Of a DNA stretch of 49,313 nt, positions 33,350-40,448 are shown in pieces (the first letter of the stretch is position 1; every line of letters begins with the position of its first letter). The notes below the pieces were generated by a model that was given only the letters and a program-made list of their open reading frames with translations, had not been told where the DNA came from and did no database searches. Source of the DNA: CAYVWB01 sp964455395 (lineage in GTDB: Bacteria; Desulfobacterota; Desulfovibrionia; Desulfovibrionales; Desulfovibrionaceae); contig CAYVWB010000031.1 of the NCBI GenBank assembly GCA_964455395.1, positions 1 through 49,313 on the forward strand. Direction: 5' to 3'. The position numbers and the translations under genes are program-made.

Positions 33350-33861
33350 GGTGTACGAGTATCCATTGACTGTTTGTACGCCTTGGCGAGCGCCTTGCCA
33401 TGCAGGAAGGAGGCCCCCGGGTCCACCAGAATGCGTCCCTCCATGGCTGTGCGGCCCAGCAGCATGCGGAAGCGCATGGTTTCTCGATTGGCCAGGGAGA
33501 GCTCCGCCACGAAGCGCAGCGGCCCCAGCGATATCGGCGCCGCGATGAAGAAGCGCTCCTCGCGGTGCCCGCCCGAATCCGAGACCACGCGACGGTCCGT
33601 CACCAGCGCTTCGCAGACTATCTCCGGCGTGGTGCGTTTCTGCAGGGGGTGCAGCCCGAAGCGGACCATGGGCCCGGCTGCGCCTTCGAAGGGGTCGATG
33701 AAGTATGTGTGCAGCGCCGAAGTGCGCGCGCCCGTGTCCACCTTGGCCTTGATGGCGGGGATGCCCAGGCCAGGGACGGCGAGCCATTCCCGCCATCCCA
33801 CGGTTATCATCTCGGACGGACCGGCGGCGTCCGCCGTGGGGGAAAGCGTCTGTGAGGGCAT
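33346..33861 (-). CDS. RimB-like retropepsin-type protease (ATP-dependent zinc protease family)
   Basis: This 171-residue protein of the PF05618 family has the aspartic-protease-like motif AKVDTGARTSALH and a later LLGRTAMEGRILVDPGASF, as in retropepsin-like RimB proteins. The family name 'ATP-dependent zinc protease' is historical. In pseudomonads RimB works with RimK on glutamylated ribosomal protein S6. The open frame continues upstream; ATG 33861 is the first Met before the domain. It is the first gene of a three-gene operon. Confidence 0.83.
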   Translation of the reverse strand: MPSQTLSPTADAAGPSEMITVGWREWLAVPGLGIPAIKAKVDTGARTSALHTYFIDPFEGAAGPMVRFGLHPLQKRTTPEIVCEALVTDRRVVSDSGGHREERFFIAAPISLGPLRFVAELSLANRETMRFRMLLGRTAMEGRILVDPGASFLHGKALAKAYKQSMDTRTP

Positions 33862-34094
33862 GCCTGCACCATACCCCGGAATGGACTTCACGCCAAGGGT
33901 TTGGCGCCATTCATCCTTTCCGCGCTCCCGGCAAGGGGACGCATCCCGAAAAGCGCGCCACGCAGGGATGAACACTGGGGGGCGTCTGCAACGCTTCGAA
34001 AGCGACGCCAGGACGCCGGCCTTGGGAGCCGCGCGCCGGTTCGAGCGAATCCGCGGATGACGGCCGTGGCGCGGCGGCTGCCGTGGAGTGGGGA

Positions 34095-34892
34095 TCAGGG
34101 CATGGACTTGTCGCGCATGCGCATGATCTCCAGCCAATAGAGCTGGTCCATGCGTTCTTCCTCGATGTCCTCGAAAGCCTCGCCCATCTCCACCCCGGCA
34201 AGCTGCACGTGCTCGTACAAGGGCATGTAATAGAAGGCGAGTTTCATGGAGCCGGTGCGCTTGTTCTGCTTCAGCTTCACCTTGAGATGCTTGAAGCGCC
34301 ACTGTTTGACGTAGACTTCCTGCTCGTCCACGATGCGTGGTTCGCCCCACAGGGCTGTCTTCTCGCGCAGGAGTTTTTCGTAGAGCTCCGGCGAGTCCAC
34401 ATCCATGTAGACGGCGAAGAGTCTGTCCTCCAGGAAGCCATAGACGATGCGCGGCTGGGGGAAGCCCTCCACACGGTAGTCTTCTTCGCTGTCGAAGTAG
34501 AACTCGGCGTTGCCTTTCTGCTTGAGCTTGACGAAGGAGGCCAAATCGTCGCGATGGGTCCCCCAGGGCGTGCCGTTGAAGGCGGTGGGGCCGATGGGTC
34601 GCCCGGGTTGCTCGTCCAGGGTCACGATGGCGGGCGGTTCGAACCGGACCGGGTCTTCCGGCTGTGTCGTCCGGTTGGCGGACTCGGAAGTGCGGGCGTG
34701 GGCGAGATCGGTCATCCCGCCATGCGGACCACCCGGGACGACGAAGACAGCCAGGGCGACCAGCAAGCCCAGCGATACTAAGGAAGCGAAGCGAAACGCC
34801 ATCGCGCCGCGCAGGGGGGCGCCGTAAGCTCCCGCGCGCTCGGCGGAATGGCGCGGGCTGCGGAGGGTCTTCGTCTGGATGTGGGACCTCAT
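34095..34892 (-). CDS. Exported protein of unknown function, paralogue of the protein at 28.3-28.9 kb
   Basis: This 265-residue protein starts at ATG 34892 after AGGAGGAG (eight-base spacing). A hydrophobic segment at about 35-50 (LVSLGLLVALAVFVVPGG) is a signal peptide or anchor. The mature part has IGPTAFNGTPWGTHRDD, NAEFYFDSEEDYRVEG, IVYGFLEDRLFAVYMDVD and LREKTALWGEPRIVDEQEVY. The motif order matches that of the 197-residue protein encoded on the same strand at 28295-28888. The C-terminal extension is rich in charged helices. Function unknown. Confidence 0.75.
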   Translation of the reverse strand: MRSHIQTKTLRSPRHSAERAGAYGAPLRGAMAFRFASLVSLGLLVALAVFVVPGGPHGGMTDLAHARTSESANRTTQPEDPVRFEPPAIVTLDEQPGRPIGPTAFNGTPWGTHRDDLASFVKLKQKGNAEFYFDSEEDYRVEGFPQPRIVYGFLEDRLFAVYMDVDSPELYEKLLREKTALWGEPRIVDEQEVYVKQWRFKHLKVKLKQNKRTGSMKLAFYYMPLYEHVQLAGVEMGEAFEDIEEERMDQLYWLEIMRMRDKSMP

Positions 34893-35161
34893 GACCATCT
34901 CCTCCTGTCCATCGGGACTGGGTCGCCCTCGGGACGAGGGCATGGGGATGCGTCGGGACGCTCTCCCAAGGCCGTGTGCGCGCAGTCCGGGCGTCGCTCG
35001 GCCTGTGTTCCTCATAACATCAAAGGGCGATCGTTTCCAAGTGAAAAACCCTGCGCCGCATGGACGCCAAGGGTCCCCTCGTGGTATGCTGGCAGACGTC
35101 TCCTTCCAGCAAGGCGGTCCAGCGCCGTCACTTTGCAACCTCGCAACGCAGGAGCCCTCGC

Positions 35162-36004
35162 ATGCCCCGCATCACGCCCCGCATCGCCTCTGTCCGCCCG
35201 GTCGTTCTGCGCGCGCCGTCCCTCGCCATCCTCGTCGTCCTTGCGCTGTCGCTTCTTGTCGGCGGTTGCGCCGACCGGGGAGCTCTTGTTCAGACCGCTG
35301 CGCCGGCGAATGTCACGCTCTTCAAGGATCTGGATTTCAAACGCCGCGCGCCGGACGCCTTCGACCCCGCTCCCGTGGAGCGTCTGGACGGCGTCTCCGT
35401 CATCGGCTACTTCAACCAACGCAGCCGCAAGCACCGTCCGCAAACCACCCTTTCCCTCGCGGGGTTGCCTGCAGGCAAGCGCGTGGTGCTGCGTTTCGAC
35501 CTCTACTTCATCGGCAACTGGGAAAGCGCCGGCTCCCTGCGGGACACCTTCCGCGCCTGGGTGGATGGCGGCCCCACTCTGCTGGAACAGACCGAGTTCC
35601 CTTGCGCCCTGCGTGAACGCAACGTGGAGACCTCCGCCATCGACAACGACGGCTGGGCCACCGCCAAAGGCCGCACCCTGGGCTACTGGGTGCAATCCAC
35701 GGAGCTCGTCATTCCGGCGACTGCCGTGCAGAACGGCCGCGCAGACNNNNNNNNNNGGATCACGCTCGTGACGCACGGGGCGAACCGCGGGAAGGGCGCG
35801 GCGGTGCGGACCGGGTTCGCGGCCTGCACGGGCGATGTCGCGATCATCCAGGACGCCGACCTCGAGTACGACCCGGCCGACTACGAACAGCTCCTCGCAC
35901 CCATTCTCGATGGCCGCGCAGACGTCGTCTTCCGCGGGAACCTCTCGGGCAAAGGCACGGAATTTTGGGGCTTGGCGAAGATGAAAGTGTTCGTGGAAGC
36001 GTAA
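35162..36004 (+). CDS. Lipoprotein with lectin-like domain, interrupted by an assembly gap and a foreign insert
   Basis: AGGAG at 35150-35154 precedes ATG 35162. The signal peptide ends in LALSLLVGGC, a lipobox. The mature part (GLPAGKRVVLRFDLYFIGNW, DGWATAKGRTLGYWVQ) is beta-rich and reads ...VQNGRAD at the N gap. If 35747-35923 is removed, the frame continues as VVFRGNLSGKGTEFWGLAKM to a stop at 36004. This is a natural end for a beta-sandwich domain of the kind that closes with S-WGLDNV-like strands. The intervening GT2 piece is therefore probably not part of the gene. Function unknown; probably an outer-membrane or periplasmic lipoprotein. Confidence 0.7.
   Translation: MPRITPRIASVRPVVLRAPSLAILVVLALSLLVGGCADRGALVQTAAPANVTLFKDLDFKRRAPDAFDPAPVERLDGVSVIGYFNQRSRKHRPQTTLSLAGLPAGKRVVLRFDLYFIGNWESAGSLRDTFRAWVDGGPTLLEQTEFPCALRERNVETSAIDNDGWATAKGRTLGYWVQSTELVIPATAVQNGRADXXXXITLVTHGANRGKGAAVRTGFAACTGDVAIIQDADLEYDPADYEQLLAPILDGRADVVFRGNLSGKGTEFWGLAKMKVFVEA
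35747..35756. other. Assembly gap (10 N)
   Basis: A second run of ten undefined bases, inside the lipoprotein gene. The sequence just before it (GGCCGCGCAGAC) recurs at 35912-35923. Confidence 0.99.
35757..35923 (+). other. Fragment of a GT2 glycosyltransferase, probable misassembled foreign sequence
   Basis: The 167 bases after the gap encode NRGKGAAVRTGFAACTGDVA followed by IIQDADLEYDPADYEQLLAP, the DxD region of a dolichol-phosphate-mannose-synthase-like GT2 enzyme. Neither the N- nor the C-terminal part is present. The fragment ends at a 12-base word also present just before the gap. This suggests a chimeric join or contaminant rather than a real gene here. Confidence 0.65.
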
Positions 36005-36386
36005 CGCGACGCACCCCTCTCCACGCCATCCGACGCCCCCGGGCTCTCCTGCCCCGGCCGGGGACGTCGCGGTGGGCTGCACGACGCGGTGGGCTGCACG
36101 ACGCGGTGGGCTGCACGACGCGGGTGGTCACGGGGCGTGCGTCGTGGTGACGCGACCAGGACGCCCCCGGACGCAAGCCGCCTGTCGCGTTGGCGAACGA
36201 AGCCTTCCGAGGCGCGCCCCCTGGACATCCGGACTGTTTTCATGGAGAAGTCGTAGCCGCATCTTGACCGCCTGCGACTCGGAACGCGGGACGCGAAACA
36301 ACGCAGCGCAGGACGACGCCGCCGCTCCGGGCGCGGGCGTCGTCCATTTCACCAACCGCCCGGCAACCCACTGACGACACCCCACC
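36005..36386. other. 382-bp intergenic stretch with 17-bp tandem repeats
   Basis: No gene is supported before glnS. The only structure seen is the three-unit tandem repeat listed separately. A promoter for glnS must lie here but cannot be picked out. Confidence 0.5.
36069..36119 (+). repeat. Three perfect 17-bp tandem repeats
   Basis: The unit GCGGTGGGCTGCACGAC occurs three times in a row without mismatch, followed by a partial GCGG. Confidence 0.95.
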
Positions 36387-38087
36387 ATGAGCGACGAGAC
36401 CACTTCCAACAGCAGCGCCAGGACCGCCTCCAACTTCATCCGCGAGATCATCGACGCCGACCTCGCCGCCGGCAAGCATGACCGCGTCGTCACCCGATTC
36501 CCGCCGGAGCCCAACGGTTATCTGCATATCGGGCACGCCAAGTCCATCTGCCTGAACTTCGGCATCGCCCGGGACTACGGCGGCGACTGCAACTTGCGCT
36601 TCGACGACACCAACCCACTCACCGAAGAAGTGGAGTACGTCGAATCCATCCAGGAGGACGTGCGCTGGCTCGGTTTCGAATGGAGCGAATTGCGCTTTGC
36701 TTCCGACTATTTCGAGCAACTCTACGCACACGCCGAAGCGCTCATCAAGTCGGGCGAAGCCTATGTGGACGACCAGTCCGCCGAGCAAGTGCGCGAAAGC
36801 CGCGGCACGCTCACCGAACCCGGCGTGGAAAGCCCTTGCCGCGCTCGCGCCGTGGAGGAGAACCTGGACCTGTTCCGACGCATGCGCGCCGGTGAATTCG
36901 AGGACGGCTCCCACGTGTTGCGCGCCAAGATCGACATGGCGCACCCCAACCTCGTCATGCGCGATCCCACTCTCTATCGCATCCGCAAGGCCGCTCACCA
37001 CCGCACCGGGGATGCGTGGGTCATCTACCCCATGTACGACTTCACCCACTGCCTCTCGGACTCCATCGAAGGCGTCACCCACTCCCTGTGCACCCTGGAA
37101 TTCGTCAACAATCGCGCGCTCTACGACTGGACCCTGGATCAACTGGCGCTCTACCATCCCCAGCAGATCGAGTTCGCGCGGCTCAACCTGAGCTACACCG
37201 TGCTCTCAAAACGCCGGCTCATCCAGCTCGTGCGCGAAGGCTTCGTGGAGGGCTGGGACGACCCCCGCATGCCCACCCTGAGCGGCCTGCGCCGGCGGGG
37301 TTGTCCCCCCGGAGCCCTGCGGGAGTTCTGCGAACGCATCGGTGTGGCCAAGGCGGACAACCTGGTGGACATCGCCATGCTGGAGTTCTGCATGCGCGAG
37401 GAACTCAACCGCACCGCGCCGCGCTACATGGCCGTGGTCAACCCCATCAAGGCCACCATCCGGAACTTCCCCGAAGGCGAGACCGAGTGGTTCGACATGC
37501 CCTTGGATCCCGAACAACCGGACGGCCCCACCCGGCGCGTCCCCTTCAGCCGCACCCTCTGGCTGGAACGCGACGACTTCCGCGAAGAAGCCCCCCGCAA
37601 GTTCCACCGTCTGGCGCCCGGCAAGGAAGTCCGCTTGCGGTACGCCTACTATGTCACCTGCGTGGATGTGGTGAAGAACGACGCCGGCGAGGTGGTGGAG
37701 CTCGTCCTCGAGTACGACCCGGAGACCCGGGGCGGGCAATCCGCAGACCAGCGCAAGGTGAAAGGCACTCTCCACTGGGTGGCCGCAGAACACGCAGTGC
37801 GCGGCGAGGCCCGGCTCTACGACCGACTCTTCACCGTGGAGAACCCCATGGACAAACGGCACGGGGACTTCAAAAGCGTCATCAATCCGGAATCCCTCAC
37901 CGTGGCGGACCCCTGCTGGCTGGAGCCTGCGCTGGCCGAACAGGCCCCCGGAACAGCCGTGCAGTTCGAGCGACTTGGCTATTTCTGCGCCGACGCCAAG
38001 GACCACGCGCCCGGCGCGCGCGCCGTCTTCAACCGCACCGTGACCCTGCGCGACAGCTGGGCCCGCATCGAACGTCAGCAACAATAA
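36387..38087 (+). CDS. glnS: Glutamine--tRNA ligase (GlnRS)
   Basis: This 566-residue class I synthetase has RFPPEPNGYLHIGHAKSICL (HIGH motif) at about 35-54, CNLRFDDTNP, WVIYPMYDFTHCLSDSIEGV and the KMSKS-equivalent LSKRRLIQLV near 272. The C-terminal anticodon-binding beta-barrel domains are present (YYVTCVDVVKND). It charges tRNA-Gln directly, so the organism need not rely only on the GatCAB route. Length equals that of E. coli GlnRS; no YqeY extension is present. The gene stands alone. Confidence 0.96.
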   Translation: MSDETTSNSSARTASNFIREIIDADLAAGKHDRVVTRFPPEPNGYLHIGHAKSICLNFGIARDYGGDCNLRFDDTNPLTEEVEYVESIQEDVRWLGFEWSELRFASDYFEQLYAHAEALIKSGEAYVDDQSAEQVRESRGTLTEPGVESPCRARAVEENLDLFRRMRAGEFEDGSHVLRAKIDMAHPNLVMRDPTLYRIRKAAHHRTGDAWVIYPMYDFTHCLSDSIEGVTHSLCTLEFVNNRALYDWTLDQLALYHPQQIEFARLNLSYTVLSKRRLIQLVREGFVEGWDDPRMPTLSGLRRRGCPPGALREFCERIGVAKADNLVDIAMLEFCMREELNRTAPRYMAVVNPIKATIRNFPEGETEWFDMPLDPEQPDGPTRRVPFSRTLWLERDDFREEAPRKFHRLAPGKEVRLRYAYYVTCVDVVKNDAGEVVELVLEYDPETRGGQSADQRKVKGTLHWVAAEHAVRGEARLYDRLFTVENPMDKRHGDFKSVINPESLTVADPCWLEPALAEQAPGTAVQFERLGYFCADAKDHAPGARAVFNRTVTLRDSWARIERQQQ

Positions 38088-38207
38088 CGCACGCTTGCGA
38101 AACGCTCTCTCGCTCCGCCGCCACGATTGGCGACATCCGACATGATGCCGGGATTACGAGCGACAGCCGACAGGGCGACGTCTTTACGAGGGGGTGGAAC
38201 GCCACAA

Positions 38208-38250
38208 CGACACGAGGCGCCCCGGGGCCGTCCCGGAGCGCCTCGTGTCG
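38208..38250. terminator. Long GC-rich hairpin after glnS
   Basis: Perfect 13-bp arms (CGACACGAGGCGC / GCGCCTCGTGTCG) enclose a further CCGGG/CCCGG pairing. There is no T-run after it. It lies 120 bp after the glnS stop and may stop transcription or protect an mRNA end. Confidence 0.45.
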
Positions 38251-38501
38251 ATGTGGAGGAGATGTGCCTTGAACCGTTCGTTGCGTGTCCCGCACGAAAA
38301 CTAGCATGAAGCGGGCCAGAACCAAGGCGCCGCTATCCAAAAAACCATGCAGCCAACCGCAACCATTCAAGACGACAACGATATTTATTTCCAGGCAGCG
38401 CACAATGGCGACATCAGCCATGCCGACACCGCCTTCTGGTGACTCCTCAGGCTGTCGATACTTCGCCCTCAGCCTCACACGACTGACAGAATTGAACACA
38501 C

Positions 38502-38521
38502 ATCATACATTTTTGTATGAT
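38502..38521 (-). terminator. Small stem-loop after nfo
   Basis: ATCATACA and TGTATGAT form a perfect 8-bp stem with a TTTT loop, 16 bases after the nfo stop on the minus strand. No strong T-tail follows. Confidence 0.4.
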
Positions 38522-38537
38522 CTTGTCACGACGCCGC

Positions 38538-39515
38538 TCACGCCGCCAGCCGCCGCAACGTTTCCAGATTCTCCATGTCCAGCAGGTCCGGCGACTCCGG
38601 CTTCGCGCCCTGCTTCTCCGCTTTGGGCGTCTCGATGACCATGGGGACGCGGCGCAACGCCGGATTCGCGAGCACCGCCGCAAAGCCGGCCGCGACGATG
38701 GCGCCTGCGCCTATGGCGGCATGACGATCCTTGTGTTCGCCGAGACCCTCGCGAGAGTCGTTGAGATGCGCCAGCGCCAGCCGGTCGAGGCCGCCCACCG
38801 ACGCGAGCCCCTCCTCCAACGCCGAGACCGTGGCGGCCACGGCCGCAACGTCCCGCATGTCGTACCCGGCCGCGAAGGCGTGGCACGTGTCCAAGCAGAC
38901 CGCCAGCCGCTCCCGCCGTCGTGATGCGCTGATGATGACGCCCAACTCCTCGAAGCGGCTTCCCAACGCCGCGCCGGCGCCGGCGGTGTTCTCCAGCAAT
39001 ATTGAAAGGGAATCGACCGTAACGCCCGGCCGCAGCTCGGCGACGTCCGCGTGCCCCTCGCCCCCTGCAAGCCACGCTTCGGCCTGGGCCAACGCTTCGT
39101 CCAGCCCCCGCGCCACGATTTCGGATGCAGCGGCGACGGTTCCATCCTCGGCAGCGCCGCTCATCCCCGGGGAGCCGGGATGCAGCACCACGCCCTCCAG
39201 ACCGAGCACGGCGCAGCGCGTCACCTCCCGTGCCAGCGCCGCCACGGAGTTGACGCGCACGTCCGGCTTGGGGCTCGCCAAGTTGATGAGATAGGCGGCG
39301 TGCGCGAACACGGGCCAGGGACCCCAGGCGGCGCGGGCGACGCGGAAGGCCTCGGTCTCCTCGCGGGTCAGGGGTTTGTGCCGCCAGGTGCGCTGGTTGC
39401 GGGTGAAGACCTGCGCTGCGGTTCCGTCCAGACTGCGAATGCGGGCGATGGCGTGGACCAGGCCGCCGGCGGCGCTGACGTGCGCGCCCAGGCGAAGGGT
39501 GTGCGGTGTGTTCAT
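38538..39515 (-). CDS. nfo: Endonuclease IV (apurinic/apyrimidinic endonuclease)
   Basis: This 325-residue TIM-barrel AP endonuclease has RLGAHVSAAGGLVHAIARI near the N-terminus, AQVFTRNQRTW, VFAHAAYLINLASP, VVLHPGS, ILLENTAGAG, AVCLDTCHAFAAGYDM, LALAHLNDSREGLGEHKDRH and a closing PMVIETPK. These supply the trinuclear zinc ligands of the Nfo family. It incises DNA 5' to abasic sites during base-excision repair. Length is somewhat above the usual 280-310 because of a short Ala-rich insertion around 110-165. The ATG is preceded by a weak ribosome site. Confidence 0.94.
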   Translation of the reverse strand: MNTPHTLRLGAHVSAAGGLVHAIARIRSLDGTAAQVFTRNQRTWRHKPLTREETEAFRVARAAWGPWPVFAHAAYLINLASPKPDVRVNSVAALAREVTRCAVLGLEGVVLHPGSPGMSGAAEDGTVAAASEIVARGLDEALAQAEAWLAGGEGHADVAELRPGVTVDSLSILLENTAGAGAALGSRFEELGVIISASRRRERLAVCLDTCHAFAAGYDMRDVAAVAATVSALEEGLASVGGLDRLALAHLNDSREGLGEHKDRHAAIGAGAIVAAGFAAVLANPALRRVPMVIETPKAEKQGAKPESPDLLDMENLETLRRLAA

Positions 39516-39659
39516 GATGTGTTGGGGGGGTGGAGGTGACGCGCCGCGTGTGGGCGACTCATGTGAGAGGTGATCAAGAGTTTACATATTCCCTGGAAAA
39601 AGGATACCCTGGCGCCACGCAACACACGACGCACCCTCAGCCATTGGAGTCGTACGTCC

Positions 39660-40448
39660 ATGAACCCCTTGCAGAAGCTTGCCCCACGCGGCGCGTCCAT
39701 TTTGCTGGCGATCGCGGTGGGCTGCCTGTGGACGTGGAGCGCCCCCGCCACGGCCTCGGCGAAGCGCGTCATCACCATCAACTCCTGCTACTCCCCGCCA
39801 CTTTCCTCGCCTTCACAGGACGGGTATCTCGACCTCGTGCTGCAGGAAGCTTTCGGCCGGCTGGGGCTTTCCGTGCGGGTGGCGCAGCTGCCTGCCGCGC
39901 GGGCCCTGAAGGACGCCGCCGCCGGCCACGCGGATGGCGACGTGGGCCGGGTGGCCAAAATCGCCATGCTCTACCCGACCTTGAAGCGCGTGCCCACGCC
40001 CATTCTGGAACAACGGGAGTTCGTCGCCTTCGCCCGGGATCCGACCATCCGCCTCGCGCGATGGGAGGACCTCGCGCCCTACTCCGTCGCATATGTGGGA
40101 GGATGGAAAATCTTCGAAGCAGGAGCCCGTCACGCACACACGGTGACGCCCGTGGAATCCACGGAAGCGCTCTTCCGATTCCTCTCCATGGGCCGGACGG
40201 ACATCGCGCTCTCCGCCAAGCTGGACGGTCTGGCCGTGCTGAAACGTCTGGGCCTTTGCGACGTCCAGGTGGTCTGCAAGCCCCTGGCGGTGGAGACCAT
40301 GTACCTCTACTTGCATGAGTCCCGAAAGGATCTCGTGGCGCCGTTGGACAGGACGCTGCAGGCCATGCGTCGCGAGGGCGTGCTGGACGCCATCGAAGCG
40401 CAGTCGCTGCGCCGTTACGTCGACATGCAGGACACTCCATGCGATTGA
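39660..40448 (+). CDS. Periplasmic amino-acid-type solute-binding protein
   Basis: This 262-residue protein has a signal peptide (ASILLAIAVGCLWTWSAPAT, cleaved near ASA) followed by a short bacterial SBP_bac_3-type domain: CYSPPLSSPSQDGYLDLVLQ, FGRLGLSVRVAQLPAARALK and RTDIALSAKLDGLAVLKRLG. No ABC permease is nearby. It overlaps the downstream hybrid sensor kinase by ten bases, so it probably presents a ligand to, or works with, that kinase rather than a transporter. GGAG lies ten bases before ATG 39660; the frame is open further upstream without signal character. Confidence 0.75.
   Translation: MNPLQKLAPRGASILLAIAVGCLWTWSAPATASAKRVITINSCYSPPLSSPSQDGYLDLVLQEAFGRLGLSVRVAQLPAARALKDAAAGHADGDVGRVAKIAMLYPTLKRVPTPILEQREFVAFARDPTIRLARWEDLAPYSVAYVGGWKIFEAGARHAHTVTPVESTEALFRFLSMGRTDIALSAKLDGLAVLKRLGLCDVQVVCKPLAVETMYLYLHESRKDLVAPLDRTLQAMRREGVLDAIEAQSLRRYVDMQDTPCD

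Larger units (their letters stand above)
38088..38537. other. 450-bp intergenic region between convergent glnS and nfo
   Basis: It contains the long hairpin at 38208-38250 and the small stem-loop at 38502-38521. The central part is less GC-rich than its surroundings. One short frame at about 38305-38445 reads protein-like but has no start, ribosome site or recognised domain. Confidence 0.5.

Noticed and set aside
36060..36125. Tandem 17-bp units considered as a CRISPR array
   Set aside because: There is no spacer between units.
38305..38445. Protein-like short frame reading QPTATIQDDNDIYFQAAHNG between glnS and nfo
   Set aside because: No convincing start, ribosome site or family; it could be a gene remnant but cannot be supported.
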